64,000 nucleotides of DNA. It comes from Corinectria fuckeliana. Lineage: Eukaryota; Ascomycota; Sordariomycetes; Hypocreales; Nectriaceae. A program made the position numbers and the translations under genes. The number at the start of each line of letters is the position of its first letter. Positions within the stretch are counted from its first letter, which is position 1. The notes beneath the pieces were generated by a model, which was not told where the DNA came from, searched no databases, and was given only the letters and a program-made list of their open reading frames with translations. The stretch covers positions 33,147 to 97,146 of the forward strand of contig WPDH01000025.1 of NCBI GenBank assembly GCA_019137255.1. Reading direction: 5' to 3'. This document shows positions 11,700-22,052 of this stretch, piece after piece.

Positions 11700-11979
11700 C
11701 GGAGGAGCATTTCAAAAGTCTTTGCCCGCGCACAGACCACAATTTGCTTTTTCTTGTCAAAGAACATTAAGTACTTCTCACAAACATTAACGCTAAATAA
11801 GGCTCTATATTATAGCGCACTTAGCGCACAAGCTCGAGATACTATAGGTATAACACCACTAAGGCTGCAGTGGACTTAGTGGATAGTAGCCTGTAGCGAT
11901 ACGAGGCTGAATGTATCGTCAGGTACCTAGCAAGGATTCAAGCCTTAGCGTGGGCAAAGACTTTTGAAATGCTCCTCCG
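11700..11979. mobile_element. 280 bp MITE with perfect-length TIRs and TA target duplication
   Basis: The terminal inverted repeats are 32 bp: left 11700-11731 and right 11948-11979, starting CGGAGGAGCATTTCAAAAG and differing at one position (GCCCGCGC against GCCCACGC). Both ends are flanked by TA (11698-11699 and 11980-11981), the target duplication of Tc1/mariner/pogo elements. The interior has no coding frame and contains a small hairpin around 11861-11881 (CACTAAG...CTTAGTG). It is therefore a non-autonomous miniature element that needs a transposase in trans. The near-identical ends suggest fairly recent insertion or little RIP; at 280 bp it is below the repeat length RIP normally detects in Neurospora. 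Confidence 0.85.
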
Positions 11980-12676
11980 TACGTAACTTACTATTAGTAG
12001 CCTACTTCGCGTTTCTGCCCGAACCACTGAAACGGATCACAATGACACAGGCTCAGAGGGAGGACTCCAACTGGCCAATATTGCTAGGATGAAGCAACTG
12101 GCCCAAGCACCCTGTTGAGGCGTAAAATTTCCTCATGAACTTCTCACGAGCTTTATCATGCGTAGTCATGCATGCATCATAGCTTCCCCAAGACTTGGTC
12201 TAAGAAAGCTTCCTTTTCATTGACCGGTTTCTGCATCGTGACTTGTAGGAGAGGAAAGTCAAGCATCACATCAGTAACCTCTTCCATCTTAGTAGAGGTT
12301 AAGAGCCCTGTAGATAGCGTGTTGCTAATAACAGACCAAGAGTCACATGCTGCTGACCTAAGTAAGTATGGGAACATGTTTGACCTGATAGCTTAAAGTA
12401 GACTAGGGGCTGGATGGATGTGGGCCTAACTGTGTGGCGGGACCACTTTGGACACCTCGTCCGTACTGGAGACTCGAGACAGCGCTACGAATACAGCACT
12501 CGTCGCGACATCCAAACTCCACGATCCTCAACCCAGTCTCTAACACAATATTGGCAGATCCCATTTGCTTTGGCCCTTACTCTTTTCAATCAGCCATTCA
12601 CGACGCCAATCTTCTGCTAGCGCGCTCACAATCGTTCACTGCAACAGCTTCGCCTATCGCCCTCGCTCTCTCCAAT
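11980..12676. other. region between the MITE and SPC1
   Basis: About 700 bp. The distal part contains a minus-strand frame (12377-12177) of 66 codons with protein-like composition but no family I recognise. The part next to 12677 is the SPC1 promoter and leader. Confidence 0.4.
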
Positions 12677-13118
12677 ATGGCGGACGTCCTTGATCAGGTC
12701 CGTGACGTCGTCGACGGCCAGATTGTAAGTTCACCTGTCCCTCATATCATGGCTATTTATTTTCTTCGCATCGCTAATTCAAGGTTGCTTTTCTAGGACT
12801 TCGAAGGCCAGAAGGTAACCGAACTCCTCGCCACCGTCCTCCTTGTCATCTCCGGGGTACGATTGAACACCTATCATCATCACGCAGCTTCGACTGGCGT
12901 TGTAGGCCGTCGCGTGCTAACCCCTTTCAAAGGCTCTCTCGTTTCTCATCGGTTATCTTCTCCAAGATATCAAGCTCGCCGTTTACGTGGGACTAGGTGG
13001 AACGGCCTTGACGTTCCTAGTCGTGGTGCCACCGTGGCCTATCTATAACAAGAACCCAGTCAAATGGTTACCCGCGGGGTATGCGGCGGATCTGGGAGCA
13101 AGCAAAGCGAGTCAATAA
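12677..13118 (+). CDS. SPC1: signal peptidase complex subunit 1 (SPC12/SPCS1)
   Basis: A non-catalytic subunit of the ER signal peptidase complex. It helps distinguish signal peptides from membrane anchors. Three exons, 12677-12724, 12797-12856 and 12933-13118, give 97 residues, the normal size. The sequence has the short N-terminal region IDFEGQKVTELL, then two membrane helices (about 30-46 and 50-70: LLVISGALSFLIGYLLQDIKLAVYVGLGGTALTFLVVVP, given here as separate segments) in a hairpin, then PPWPIYNKNPVKWLP, a conserved family ending. Intron 2 was placed at CTTTCAAAG to restore SGALSFLIGY. It converges with RBX1, with only 144 bp between stop codons. Confidence 0.93.
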
Positions 13119-13262
13119 ATATGCGGCCTCATCTAGGCTCGGCGGGTTGTGTAGCCCTGTGTACACCCGCCCAGTGCAGTCCTGGCGGCCACTAGGTTGC
13201 CCTTCCTCTCCCATATATGTTCTGACTTGTCCCGTTCCTCGTGTTCAAGCTTGCCTCTCCAC

Positions 13263-13788
13263 TCATCGTCCGTACTTCTGGAACTCCCAGTCCCTGTTGT
13301 CCAAGGGACAGACCGATCTAGCCTTGAGCCATCGTGAAATGCAGTGGAAGTGAAAAGCATGCTGTAGGTAGTTTAGCTCGGGTCCGTGTAGAAACGTTGT
13401 TGGGGGTTATCTTACGTTGCAAATACCCCAGGCCACAGTGCACTCTTCGCTGGTAGCAGAAGCTTGGTTGGCTTGGCATTCGATGCCTAGAGTCCGAATT
13501 GTTAGCTATCTCTTCTCACCTCTCCAAATAACGACGTCTAGAGAGACTTGCATAGATCCATGATGTGGTTTCGGCAGATGGCGCAGTTGTCCACCACAAT
13601 GTCCCAGGCCCAGAGAGCCACAGCGTTCCACTGTCCACCTCTAGTCAGCGTAGCTCCTTTAGAAGGGGGAAAATAGGCCTTGGCCATACCTTCTTCACCT
13701 CGAACTTCTTCCTGACCTCGATGCTCTTGCCGTTGGCACCGTCGGCCTTCTTGGAAACCGGCGCATCGCTCATCTCGACGTCAGCCAT
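13263..13788 (-). CDS. RBX1: RING-box protein Rbx1/Hrt1 (SCF/cullin E3 ligase subunit)
   Basis: The RING-H2 subunit of cullin-RING ubiquitin ligases. It recruits E2 and promotes cullin neddylation. Four exons, 13788-13690, 13630-13552, 13486-13416 and 13361-13263, give 115 residues. A family-specific disordered N-terminus (MADVEMSDAPVSKKADG) precedes FEVKKWNAVALWAWDI and the RING. Visible zinc ligands are the CAIC pair at 49/52, Cys60, Cys63, the Cys of ICNHAFHFHC and VCPLDN. The protein ends DWEFQKYGR. Intron 2 (13551-13487) uses a GC donor (T|GCAAGT) with a normal AG acceptor, because no GT donor keeps DLCIECQAN intact. GC-AG introns are a rare but known class. Confidence 0.95.
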
Positions 13789-15344
13789 GGTGTGTAGGCA
13801 GGCGGGGGGTCGGGCAGTTCTCGCGGGGTCGGAGGTGCGGTCGTCGGAGGTGCGGTCGTCGATGACCTGTGGCAGGGTGATATGGTCTTGAAGCTCAGCT
13901 GTACGCGGGTAAGAGGCAGCAGTCAGCGAAGAAGTTATCTTTGGGTGACACACAAGCAAAGGACGGAGAGCAGGTACTGAAAGCGGGTGAGGCTGACCTC
14001 TTCAATTGCGGCCGAGAAATCAGGTGGAGCTCGCCTGTTGGATGTGTGCCTCTGTGTGTGCCTGGAGGTGTCAGAAAACTGGAGCTTGGCAGAGGGAAGG
14101 CTAGCTCAGCCTGCCTACTACTTAGGCCAAAGGGTTTCTGTGAATGCACCTTTGATGGGAGAAGCGGTAGAAGGCTCGGGTTTGCTTTGTTACGGGAAAG
14201 CGGGGTGCGATAATATTTTTTGTTGGACGAATTTACTTGCAGGACGTCTGCGATAGTGATGATGATGGTTGGATGGTTGGTTGGATGGTTGGATGATCGA
14301 ATGGCTGGATAGGTTGATAGATGAGATCAATCCCGCTCGGCACCGTCGGTGAGTCGCCTCCGGTTGGTGAGAATCTAGCAGTTGCTATGTACGGAGTACA
14401 ACAGCCTTTAAATACCAGAAGCCTCGCTGCTTCTCTAGGTAAATAGTCCGGACTTGGTTACCTCACTGTCCGTCCCTGCCCAGTTACATACAGGGCATAA
14501 TCAGTGAGGGGCAGCCCTGAGCTCGATTGAATGGAGGTACCCCTGTGCGCGGAGAAGGTGGCGCTAGGTGGCGCCCGATGACTCGGATTCGGAAGTTGGG
14601 TGTCGCAAGGTGACTGGATGCAGCTTGTTAGGACAGGAAGTCATGGGAGTGAATGGGGCGATGGGACACGACATTTCTCTCGTGCTGGGGATTTGTTAGA
14701 GATTTGCTTGAGCGCTTCTCTTCTATCCGCCATGAATAGCTTGATGATAGACGGACTGAATGAATGAAACACCCATGGAAACATCGCACCCTGGTGAACC
14801 ACCTGAGAGCCTGATCTACGAATACAGGGTACCCAAGCCGCCAAGGCAGAGTTTCAACCAACACCTGAATGGCGACAAATACCTTTAGGCCCTTGGAAGA
14901 CTTGGGCACTTATGCATCTACCGGAACCGCCGCAGTCACCCACCCCTTTGTTTGCGCCGCTGCTGCACCATGAACCACCTCACACACCCGCTCGCACACC
15001 CGCACCCGCCTGGACAACCCGCCTGAAGCGCCCCAGCCCAGCCTGATTCTTTCGCCGCCCCATCGGCGTCATAACTAGACTACCTAGGCCTACCCTTTTC
15101 TTCCTTCTCTCCCTCCACTCACACCTCTTTCTTCTCTCTCCTCCGCATCCATCGATCCATTTCCCACTGCATCATGATCACGCCCGGCGTCTCGCTCTTC
15201 AGACTTGCTGCCTTCTACTCAATCACCTCTCTTGCCTCGTCAACCTCGACGCATCCAGACTCAGTCCATCTTCCCGACTCCTAACCCGGTTGTTCCTGTC
15301 GCAACCGCCCTTCAATCCGAGCCTCTCTCTCGCCCTTGAAAAGC
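13789..15344. promoter_or_regulatory. divergent region RBX1 / EDC1-like gene
   Basis: 1.56 kb between divergent starts, with no convincing coding frame. The RBX1 leader contains a duplicated GGAGGTGCGGTCGTC unit (about 13830-13860). A GGTTGGAT repeat sits at 14266-14311 and the palindromic word GTACGGAGTAC at 14389-14399. The last ~350 bases before 15345 are pyrimidine-rich with CTCTCTC and TTCTTCTC tracts, typical of fungal core promoters and leaders. Confidence 0.5.
14266..14311 (+). repeat. GGTTGGAT tandem repeat
   Basis: Imperfect GGTTGGAT/GGTT units over about 45 bp in the RBX1 upstream region. It is a simple repeat with no coding role seen. Confidence 0.7.
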
Positions 15345-16469
15345 ATGAGTGAGATCCCCTCTCAGCCAACGACCACACCCGGCCGCCGCAGGCAGGGCCG
15401 TGGCAATGGTCGTTCCGCTGCTCACAAGGCCTACGCTTCCGAGAACGACGTTGTCAATATCGACCCGTCTCGTTACGATCGCACCCCGCGAACCCCTCAG
15501 AAGGCTGGTGTCGACTCTCCCGCCCCTCAAACCAACAACGCCACCTCCAAGCAGCGATCTCGGAACAAGCCTCGCGCCTCCAAGAACATCCCGACTTCCC
15601 CAGAGTCGGGACGCCCCGGCCGCCACACCCCGCCTCAACAGTCTTCCTCCATGAGATCAACAGCCGCCCCAGCATTTGCTGGAGCCACCTTCCACGCTTC
15701 ACCTGCACCCTCCGCCCTGCCTCTTCCTAGCTTCGTCACCAAAGCATCCACCGAATCTCCCGCCACCAAGGCACCCCAGGAGATTTTTCAGGAACCTTCG
15801 CCTCCCACTGACTCTGAGGCGCCTACGCCTTCGCATCCAGCCTCGGCGCCCGCTATTCAGGAATCTCCACTTGATTTCATGTTCCGCGCCCACCGGGAAG
15901 AACGAAACCGCCAGCGCCATGAAAGCCCTGCCAGCCTTAGACCGTCGGCTCTCGCATCCGACTCTCCATCTACTCAGTCGTCCTTTGAGCCCGGCAGCTT
16001 TCCTAAAGCTTCAACGCTCCCGCAAACGGCTCGCTCCCAGTCGAGATTTCAGCCTGGAATTGGTAGCGCCGAGTTGGATGGAACCCCTGGCCGCGCAATG
16101 GGTCCGGCCTTCTCCACACCCTATCAAGAACGCATCAAGGCCGCCCGAACTCACACCATTCGATCGCCTGCTGCCCAGCAGCTCCCGCGTCAATCGTCCG
16201 CCCCGGAAACGATTGAGGACCCCACGGAAGCCCTCAAGAAGTTTTTATTTAGCGGATCTTCTGGATCAGTATCCAACCACGCTTCCAACGGGTTCTCGCC
16301 CGTCCGGCCTCCTGTACAAACCAATAGCCTTCCAGTTATGGCCGGCGCAAATGGCGCCTATGAGGGCCGCCCTAACAACCTCCAGGCCATGGAGGATGAT
16401 CTTCGACGAATTCTCAAGTTGGATCTAGCGGCTGAGTCTGCAAATGCTCAGCGACGTCTCTTTTCTTAG
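15345..16469 (+). CDS. EDC1/PNRC-type mRNA decapping-activator candidate
   Basis: The single exon gives 374 residues. The protein is almost entirely disordered and rich in Pro, Ser and Ala. At residues 109-130 lies PAFAGATFHASPAPSALPLPSF, here read as FAGATFHASP followed by APSALPLPSF. It matches the PNRC/Edc1 short linear motif, in which an AGATF-type activation segment precedes the LPxPxF segment that docks on the Dcp1 EVH1 domain. Further conserved-looking segments are FMFRAHREERNRQR (about 185), TPYQERIKAART (about 263) and LRRILKLDL near the C-terminus. By analogy it would stimulate Dcp1-Dcp2 decapping in the cytoplasm. The motif is clear, but orthology to yeast EDC1/EDC2 is inference because the rest is too divergent. 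Confidence 0.75.
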   Translation: MSEIPSQPTTTPGRRRQGRGNGRSAAHKAYASENDVVNIDPSRYDRTPRTPQKAGVDSPAPQTNNATSKQRSRNKPRASKNIPTSPESGRPGRHTPPQQSSSMRSTAAPAFAGATFHASPAPSALPLPSFVTKASTESPATKAPQEIFQEPSPPTDSEAPTPSHPASAPAIQESPLDFMFRAHREERNRQRHESPASLRPSALASDSPSTQSSFEPGSFPKASTLPQTARSQSRFQPGIGSAELDGTPGRAMGPAFSTPYQERIKAARTHTIRSPAAQQLPRQSSAPETIEDPTEALKKFLFSGSSGSVSNHASNGFSPVRPPVQTNSLPVMAGANGAYEGRPNNLQAMEDDLRRILKLDLAAESANAQRRLFS

Positions 16470-17639
16470 ACCATTTGACTCAGGCGTTTCGTGTTACACA
16501 GTGGTTTCGCTGTTTTCTCATCGACATATCTTTTTCGCTTACCAGGACTCTTCTGACAACGGCATGGAAGAAACGCGGTATTGGACGACGGTAGATCTGT
16601 CGCTCATTTGGACGGGTTTGGGTTGTGCAGGCTGGCGTTCTACGGGTCATGACGTATCGGAGACATTGAATCAGACATGATTCAACTATAGGACCGCTGG
16701 GAGCCATCTTTTCTGTGGCCAAAGACTGGAAGTCTAGAGCGTTTTGGGCCTGGATGTAACTGGATGTGCGGCTTGTATCAAGACGGACAACTGTTTTTGG
16801 ACTGGTTTTTGATGATACCAAGGGTTCTTATTCGATACGCGAATTGGCTGGGTGCTCAGGACGTGCTTTGCCAACATGATACGACATTATCGCAACCATG
16901 TAGTCGCCAACAACATATTTAGGTTCTTAGTACATCATGTTATTGCTGTATTTGTGAACGCCCTTGTTCGTGTCTTAGTGGTCGCCTTAGATGGGAAGCT
17001 CGTTGCAAGGACAACGTCAAGTTACCAACCTAGCTTAGAACTTGTGTGAACTCTGCCGTGTGTTAGTAAGTTGTCATTTAATTGTTATATAGCCATAGGT
17101 GAACGGTAGCGTTTACCTTCTATCGCCTTGTCTGTCTCGTCTGTATCCCTGCCCGGCCGTTGTACTACATTGGGTCAAGCCTCGGAACTACCAGGATGCC
17201 TAAGCCTACCCAGTGTCGCTACCACCCATTCGTGATCACATAGAACGCTATAGACAGTGGGAAGCTATTCTCTCTGCGAAACAAGGTGGCGTGATGGTTA
17301 GTCGTTGGAACCCACCACGGAATGAGCAAATCGTTTAGGTGTTTGAAGAATGTTGCATCTAATGGAGATGGAATCCAACCAGACCCGAGTTACTGGAGTC
17401 ATTAGGACTCATGAACGAATAAGAGAAGGTGTATTTTTCTTTTCGGTCTCCAAGGCAAGCCCAGCGGCAAGGAACGTAGTACCGAGCGGTTGGACATCAG
17501 AGTTAAGTGGACAAATATCGACTACCCTGTACCCGGCGAGTATTTTACATGTCTGTTCGAAGTACAATAGATCATAGCAACAGGGAAGACTTCAAGCTAC
17601 GTCGTCCTTTACAAACCACTATTTACATATCTACATAGG
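16470..17639. other. convergent intergenic region
   Basis: 1.17 kb between the converging EDC1-like and FAD oxidoreductase genes. Base composition is more even than in coding DNA. I see no supportable gene, tRNA or repeat. Confidence 0.5.
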
Positions 17640-19356
17640 TCACTTCTTTGAACTCTGTCTCCGTTTCTCCTCTCGCGAGTACATTATACCATGCGACAGC
17701 AGCAGATATTTAGAAAAGAAGTCCTCAGCTAAGTCATCAAACTTGATGTAGTCGGCCCCGAGATGATACGCGGCCGCAATACCACTCACACAAGCAAGTT
17801 CATGCATGTTCTGCCAATCAACGTTAGCGCAATGCCATAAAGAAACAAACCGAGCATGAGCTCATACCACCAGCGTCCATGATCCAGCGAACCATGTGCT
17901 GTTCTTCCCGTGTAGGAACATCATGCCGGGGACGACGCGCAAATAGTGCTGCCAGCGGTGTCCAAGCTGATGCCACCAGTTTCGCTTGATGATTTTGGTC
18001 TCATTGATTTCGTCAATAGTCCATAGGTCTCGATGATCCTTGTTGAGAAATATGGTTTGGTAGACGGGCTCAAAGTTGCCTTCCGATTCGTGCTGGGCCT
18101 TTCTTAGTTGATGCTGATAGTTGCTGCAGTTGAACGACATCTCGATAAGCCGGGGATTTTGCTGGTAGGTAAAGGTGTAGTACATAGGGGTAAACCCACT
18201 ACAGGATCCCTCACCCCTTGAGAAGGCGATTTGTTTCTTCTGATCCTCGGACTTGGGCTCTGCACAGAGCTCTGGCTGGAAATGCGTTTCGTAGTGGTTC
18301 TCAAAATACTCGGTGTCGGTATGGGTGACGGTGATGTCATCGTAGAAAGATGCGCCGCCAAGGACGATCTTCTCCCGCCAGGTTGCGGTATTGCCCAGGA
18401 TGCGGAGAGCATCGTCGGCCAAGACGCAAAGGACCATTTCGTCAAACTCCTCGTCGGTGCCTTTATTCTTGATGCAGAGTTTTACTTTTTCTTTAGATCG
18501 ACTGAACACAGAGTCTACTTCTGTGCCAGTTCGGATATCCACGCCTTTTTGCTGCAGATCCTCTCTCCACTTCTTGTAGAAGATGTCCAAGTGATCAAAA
18601 GTCACCATGGTAGGCAGGTTGGGTAGTAAAGTATATGGGTCGTAATCCCAGAGTTTCATGTTGGGATCAGAGAAGAGCCGCTCAACTATAGCTGAGGGGA
18701 CGTTAGCGGTCTGGTTGCCCGTACCCAAGAACAGGGCAATGAGCGGGTAAACCATCTTGTCGCCAAAGTCCTTGTTGAAGAAGAAGACGCGGAGCATGAT
18801 TTTGATGGGAATAAGACCGAGAACTGGCATCGTCCACTTGATGACCTTAAGGAAGAGACCAAACTTTTTGATGTCGGAAGAGAATTGGGAGACGAGCTTG
18901 CTGGGGAAGCAGTTTGTCCAGAAGCCATCTTCTCCCTTACCGAAAGAGACTTGTAATTGGACGTCTTGCGGATCATAGCCGTACTTCTCGAAGAATTTGA
19001 ATGTGTGCTTGAAGATCTATAACTTCGGGTTAGACGTGAGTCTGGCGAAGCTGACCCGAAAGTTGTATCAATCTCACAGGAGATCCTCCTTGGACGCCAT
19101 TGTTCATCCAGGCGGCACCGTGTTTCTTTTCGTCTAAAGGGATGGATGTTGCTTGACCTCCCACTTTGGCGCATTTTTCTAAGACGGTTACTTTGAACTT
19201 ATCGGGGTGGTTTGCAAGAGCGGCAGCGCATGACTGTGCTCATGTCAGCTTAGTATCTTTTCTTCATGGTGGACGACGAGAGTCAGTGAATACCATGCCC
19301 GCAGCACCGGCACCGATGATGACGATGTGTTTCTGTTTGCTTGTGATCGAAGTCAT
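17640..19356 (-). CDS. FAD-dependent amine-oxidase-like oxidoreductase
   Basis: Exons are 19356-19294, 19233-19078, 19016-17868 and 17810-17640, giving 512 residues. The N-terminus has the dinucleotide-binding fold VIIGAGAAGM (GxGxxG at residues 15-20), followed by VTVLEKCAKVGGQATSI, the second FAD-contact region of flavin amine oxidase/desaturase-like proteins. The C-terminus NMHELACVSGIAAAYHLGA resembles the FAD-binding end segment of the family. The substrate cannot be read from the sequence. An in-frame open stretch extends 5' to about 19578, but MTSITSKQKHIVIIG is the natural start for a Rossmann protein. If intron 3 were retained, translation would stop after two residues and the FAD-binding C-terminus would be lost. 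It is divergent from TDP1 with 466 bp between starts. Confidence 0.85.
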
Positions 19357-19822
19357 CTCCGCAATAATATCAATAAAAAATTGGCATTGAAGATAGTCAC
19401 GGAGGTGAGAGGTGATCTTGGAAGGTTCTGGGTTGACAATGATGCTAGTGTCTTGTATATGTATGCTGAATGCTTCGTGGACGTCATTGACTCTAATGAT
19501 GACTTTGATGTTGTTGGGCACCCAAAAAGACCAAGTTCCCATGACATCGACGCTCCAATCAAACGAATTATACAACATTCCCTCTCGCCTCCTTCCGGAG
19601 TCAATCTAGATACACGCTCAAGGGTCTGGCTGTAATGCATGCGGGCGCACGTGATTCCGCGTTCATTGCTAAGGATACCTACAGGGATGGGCCAATCCAG
19701 AACACGCCTCATTGACATCGTGCATGCGAAGAGACGTCAACGCTGCATGAACTTTCGAATTCACCGCGCAGACCTGAATTCTCCCTCGATATTCCCCATC
19801 GGGTTCAAAAGATCAAGAGATC
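19357..19822. promoter_or_regulatory. divergent promoter FAD oxidoreductase/TDP1
   Basis: 466 bp between two divergent ATGs. It contains TATA-like and AT-richer segments on the oxidoreductase side (about 19365-19460). No specific factor site is claimed. Confidence 0.4.
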
Positions 19823-22052
19823 ATGGACAGAGGTCATGCGGACATCTCCGACTTGGGAGGCGACATGGACGACGACGAGGCACTCCGCTATGCAATTGCC
19901 CTCTCGCTCCAAGAAGAGGAGTCCCAAAACCAGTCGGCAGAACAGAAGCCACCGAATAGCTCATCCACTAGTCCCAAGCACAAGGAGCCCAGATCTGGCG
20001 AGACAACGCTTGGTCTACTTGCACTGGATCGCAAAAAGATGGAACAGGAAAGGCTGCAGAGACTAGCCAAGCGGCGTCGAAGCGCCTGCTCGGATGACGA
20101 TGTCGTTGAGGTGCCGCCTCCCAAGCGCAAGGCGCCCGCCCGGCCGTCTGAATCTCCTAGCCTGCCACCATTTGCGAACGGCACTGTCAAGAGGACCTGG
20201 GCTCGTGGGTATCCACGGACGCCTGATGACATCAAGATCGAGGAGATCTTGCAGAAGGACAACCTCATGCTTGCCGTGCTGAGTTCCTACCAGTGGGACG
20301 ACGAATGGATCATGTCCAAAGTGGACCTACGGAGGACGAAGTTACTGCTTCTGGCATTTGCAGCCGACCGAGCCCAGGTACGTTAGAATATGGTATTGCC
20401 CGCATCGTGTTAGACTCAGATGCTGATGGTGACCCAATCCAGAAAACCGCCATGCGATCTAACGCGCCCCCCGGGACCAAGTTTTGCTTTCCCGCTATGA
20501 ATGGACCTGGGTCGATGCATTCCAAACTCCAGTTACTAAAGTATCCGGACTACCTCCGGGTGGTAGTACCCACGGGCAACTTGGTGCCTTATGACTGGGG
20601 CGAAACGGGAGTCATGGAGAACGTCAGTCACCCAAAGAAGAGGACCGGGCGCTTGCAGGCGCTTCACGATGGCTCGCTAACCGCATCTTAGATGGTCTTT
20701 CTGATCGATCTGCCCCGACTCGCCAACTCCGTTGACCACCAACCAACCATATTTAGCACCGAGCTCGGTCGATTCTTGAAGGCGGCGGGCGTTGACGAGA
20801 GCATGGTCAACAGCCTTTCCAATTACGACTTCTCGCGGACGAAGCCTCTCCGCTTCGTGTACACCATGTATGCTCACTCGGCAACAATAAATGTCCCCGC
20901 ACCTGCTGATGTTGGTGCTGTCTAGTCCCGGAGGTCACTTAGACGAGTCGAGGAAGCGAGTAGGTTAGTATCGCGTGTGTAACCCGAACTCGTACGACTG
21001 CAGCTCACAAGCCATCTCTCAAGGATACTGCGGACTTGGCGCCAGTGTGGCTTCCCTCGGACTGGCTAACAACGACCCCGTCGAGGTGGATTTAGTGGTG
21101 GGTGTAGTGTGCCACACGAACGAGAAAAAGCTACTAACTCGAGGCACTAGTGCGCCTCTCTTGGGGCCATCAACAACGATTTGATCGGAGCAATGTACAA
21201 CGCATGTCGAGGTATAACCCCTCCCTGACTGAGGCGCGATCGAGGATCTAGGCTTGCCCAAGGATGGATGGTCTGACGCGGTGCAGGTGACGATGGCATG
21301 ACAGAATACAACTCTAGGCTGAGCCGTGCGACTAAGACCAAAGCGGGGAGTACGGCGCAACCGTTCAAGGAGCACTTTAGGATCTATTTTCCTACAGATG
21401 AGACAGTAGCGAAGAGCCGGGGAGGAAGAATGGTGCGTCCAACGGGCTAGCTGCGGAACAGCCACAATCGCTGTAATTGGACACAAGACACTGACAATAG
21501 AAACGCGCTGTAGGCTGCGGGCACCATCTGCGTCCAGGCCAAGTGGTGGCGCGCGCCCACCTTCCCTAGCGAACTGGTTCGCGATTGTGTCAACACTCGC
21601 GATGGGTTGTTGATGCATAGCAAGATCATATTTGTCCGCAAGAGTCAAAGCGACGAAAGCCGGGCGCCGGCGACAGCGCATGATGATCCCGGTCACTCGT
21701 CGCCGGGTTGGGCATATATTGGCAGCGCAAATCTGTCAGAGAGCGCATGGTGAGACACGGCCAGTCCGGCAACGGACTCGGAACTTGGAACAATGTCACT
21801 GACTAGATACCGAACACGAACAGGGGCCGTCTAGTCAAGGATCGAGCAACGGGCAAGCCTAAGATGAGCTGTCGCAATTGGGAATGCGGCGTAGTGATTC
21901 GAGTTCCTGGGTCCAGCAAGGCCCAAGCGGGGGCGGGCAAGGACAACGCCAGCGACATGGGCATTTTCAAGGGTACAATTCCGGTACCTATGCGATTCCC
22001 GGGACGGCGCTACCGCGAGACGGAGGAGCCCTGGTTCTATGCCCAGGTGTGA
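19823..22052 (+). CDS. TDP1: tyrosyl-DNA phosphodiesterase 1
   Basis: A nuclear repair enzyme that hydrolyses the bond between a topoisomerase I tyrosine and the DNA 3' end. Nine exons: 19823-20377, 20443-20622, 20692-20867, 20926-20963, 21024-21097, 21151-21211, 21287-21432, 21514-21749 and 21824-22052, giving 564 residues. Both HKD motifs are intact: His211/Lys213 (MHSKLQLLKYP, then PTGNL) and His445/Lys447 (MHSKIIFVRK, then GSANLSESAWG with Asn483). Residues about 17-33 (DDDEALRYAIALSLQEEE) look like a ubiquitin-interacting motif, and a basic KKM...KRRR...KRK stretch may be the nuclear signal. Exon 4 is only 38 bp. Unspliced, the gene stops early in exon 3, so a naive reading would call it truncated; it is not. 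Confidence 0.93.

Noticed and set aside
11218..11760. 180-codon minus-strand frame upstream of the CorA-type gene
   Set aside because: Low-complexity Ser/Pro/Leu composition, overlaps one end of the MITE, no family signal.
20868..20925. Apparent early stop making TDP1 look truncated
   Set aside because: A GT-AG intron here restores the family sequence (VYTIPGGHLDESRKRVGYCGLG) and the second HKD motif downstream, so the gene is intact.
21019..21696. 225-codon minus-strand frame
   Set aside because: Lies wholly across the exons of TDP1 on the other strand; it is a shadow of that gene.
17640..22052. Secondary-metabolite cluster around the FAD oxidoreductase
   Set aside because: Neighbours are housekeeping genes; no synthase, transporter or cluster regulator is nearby.
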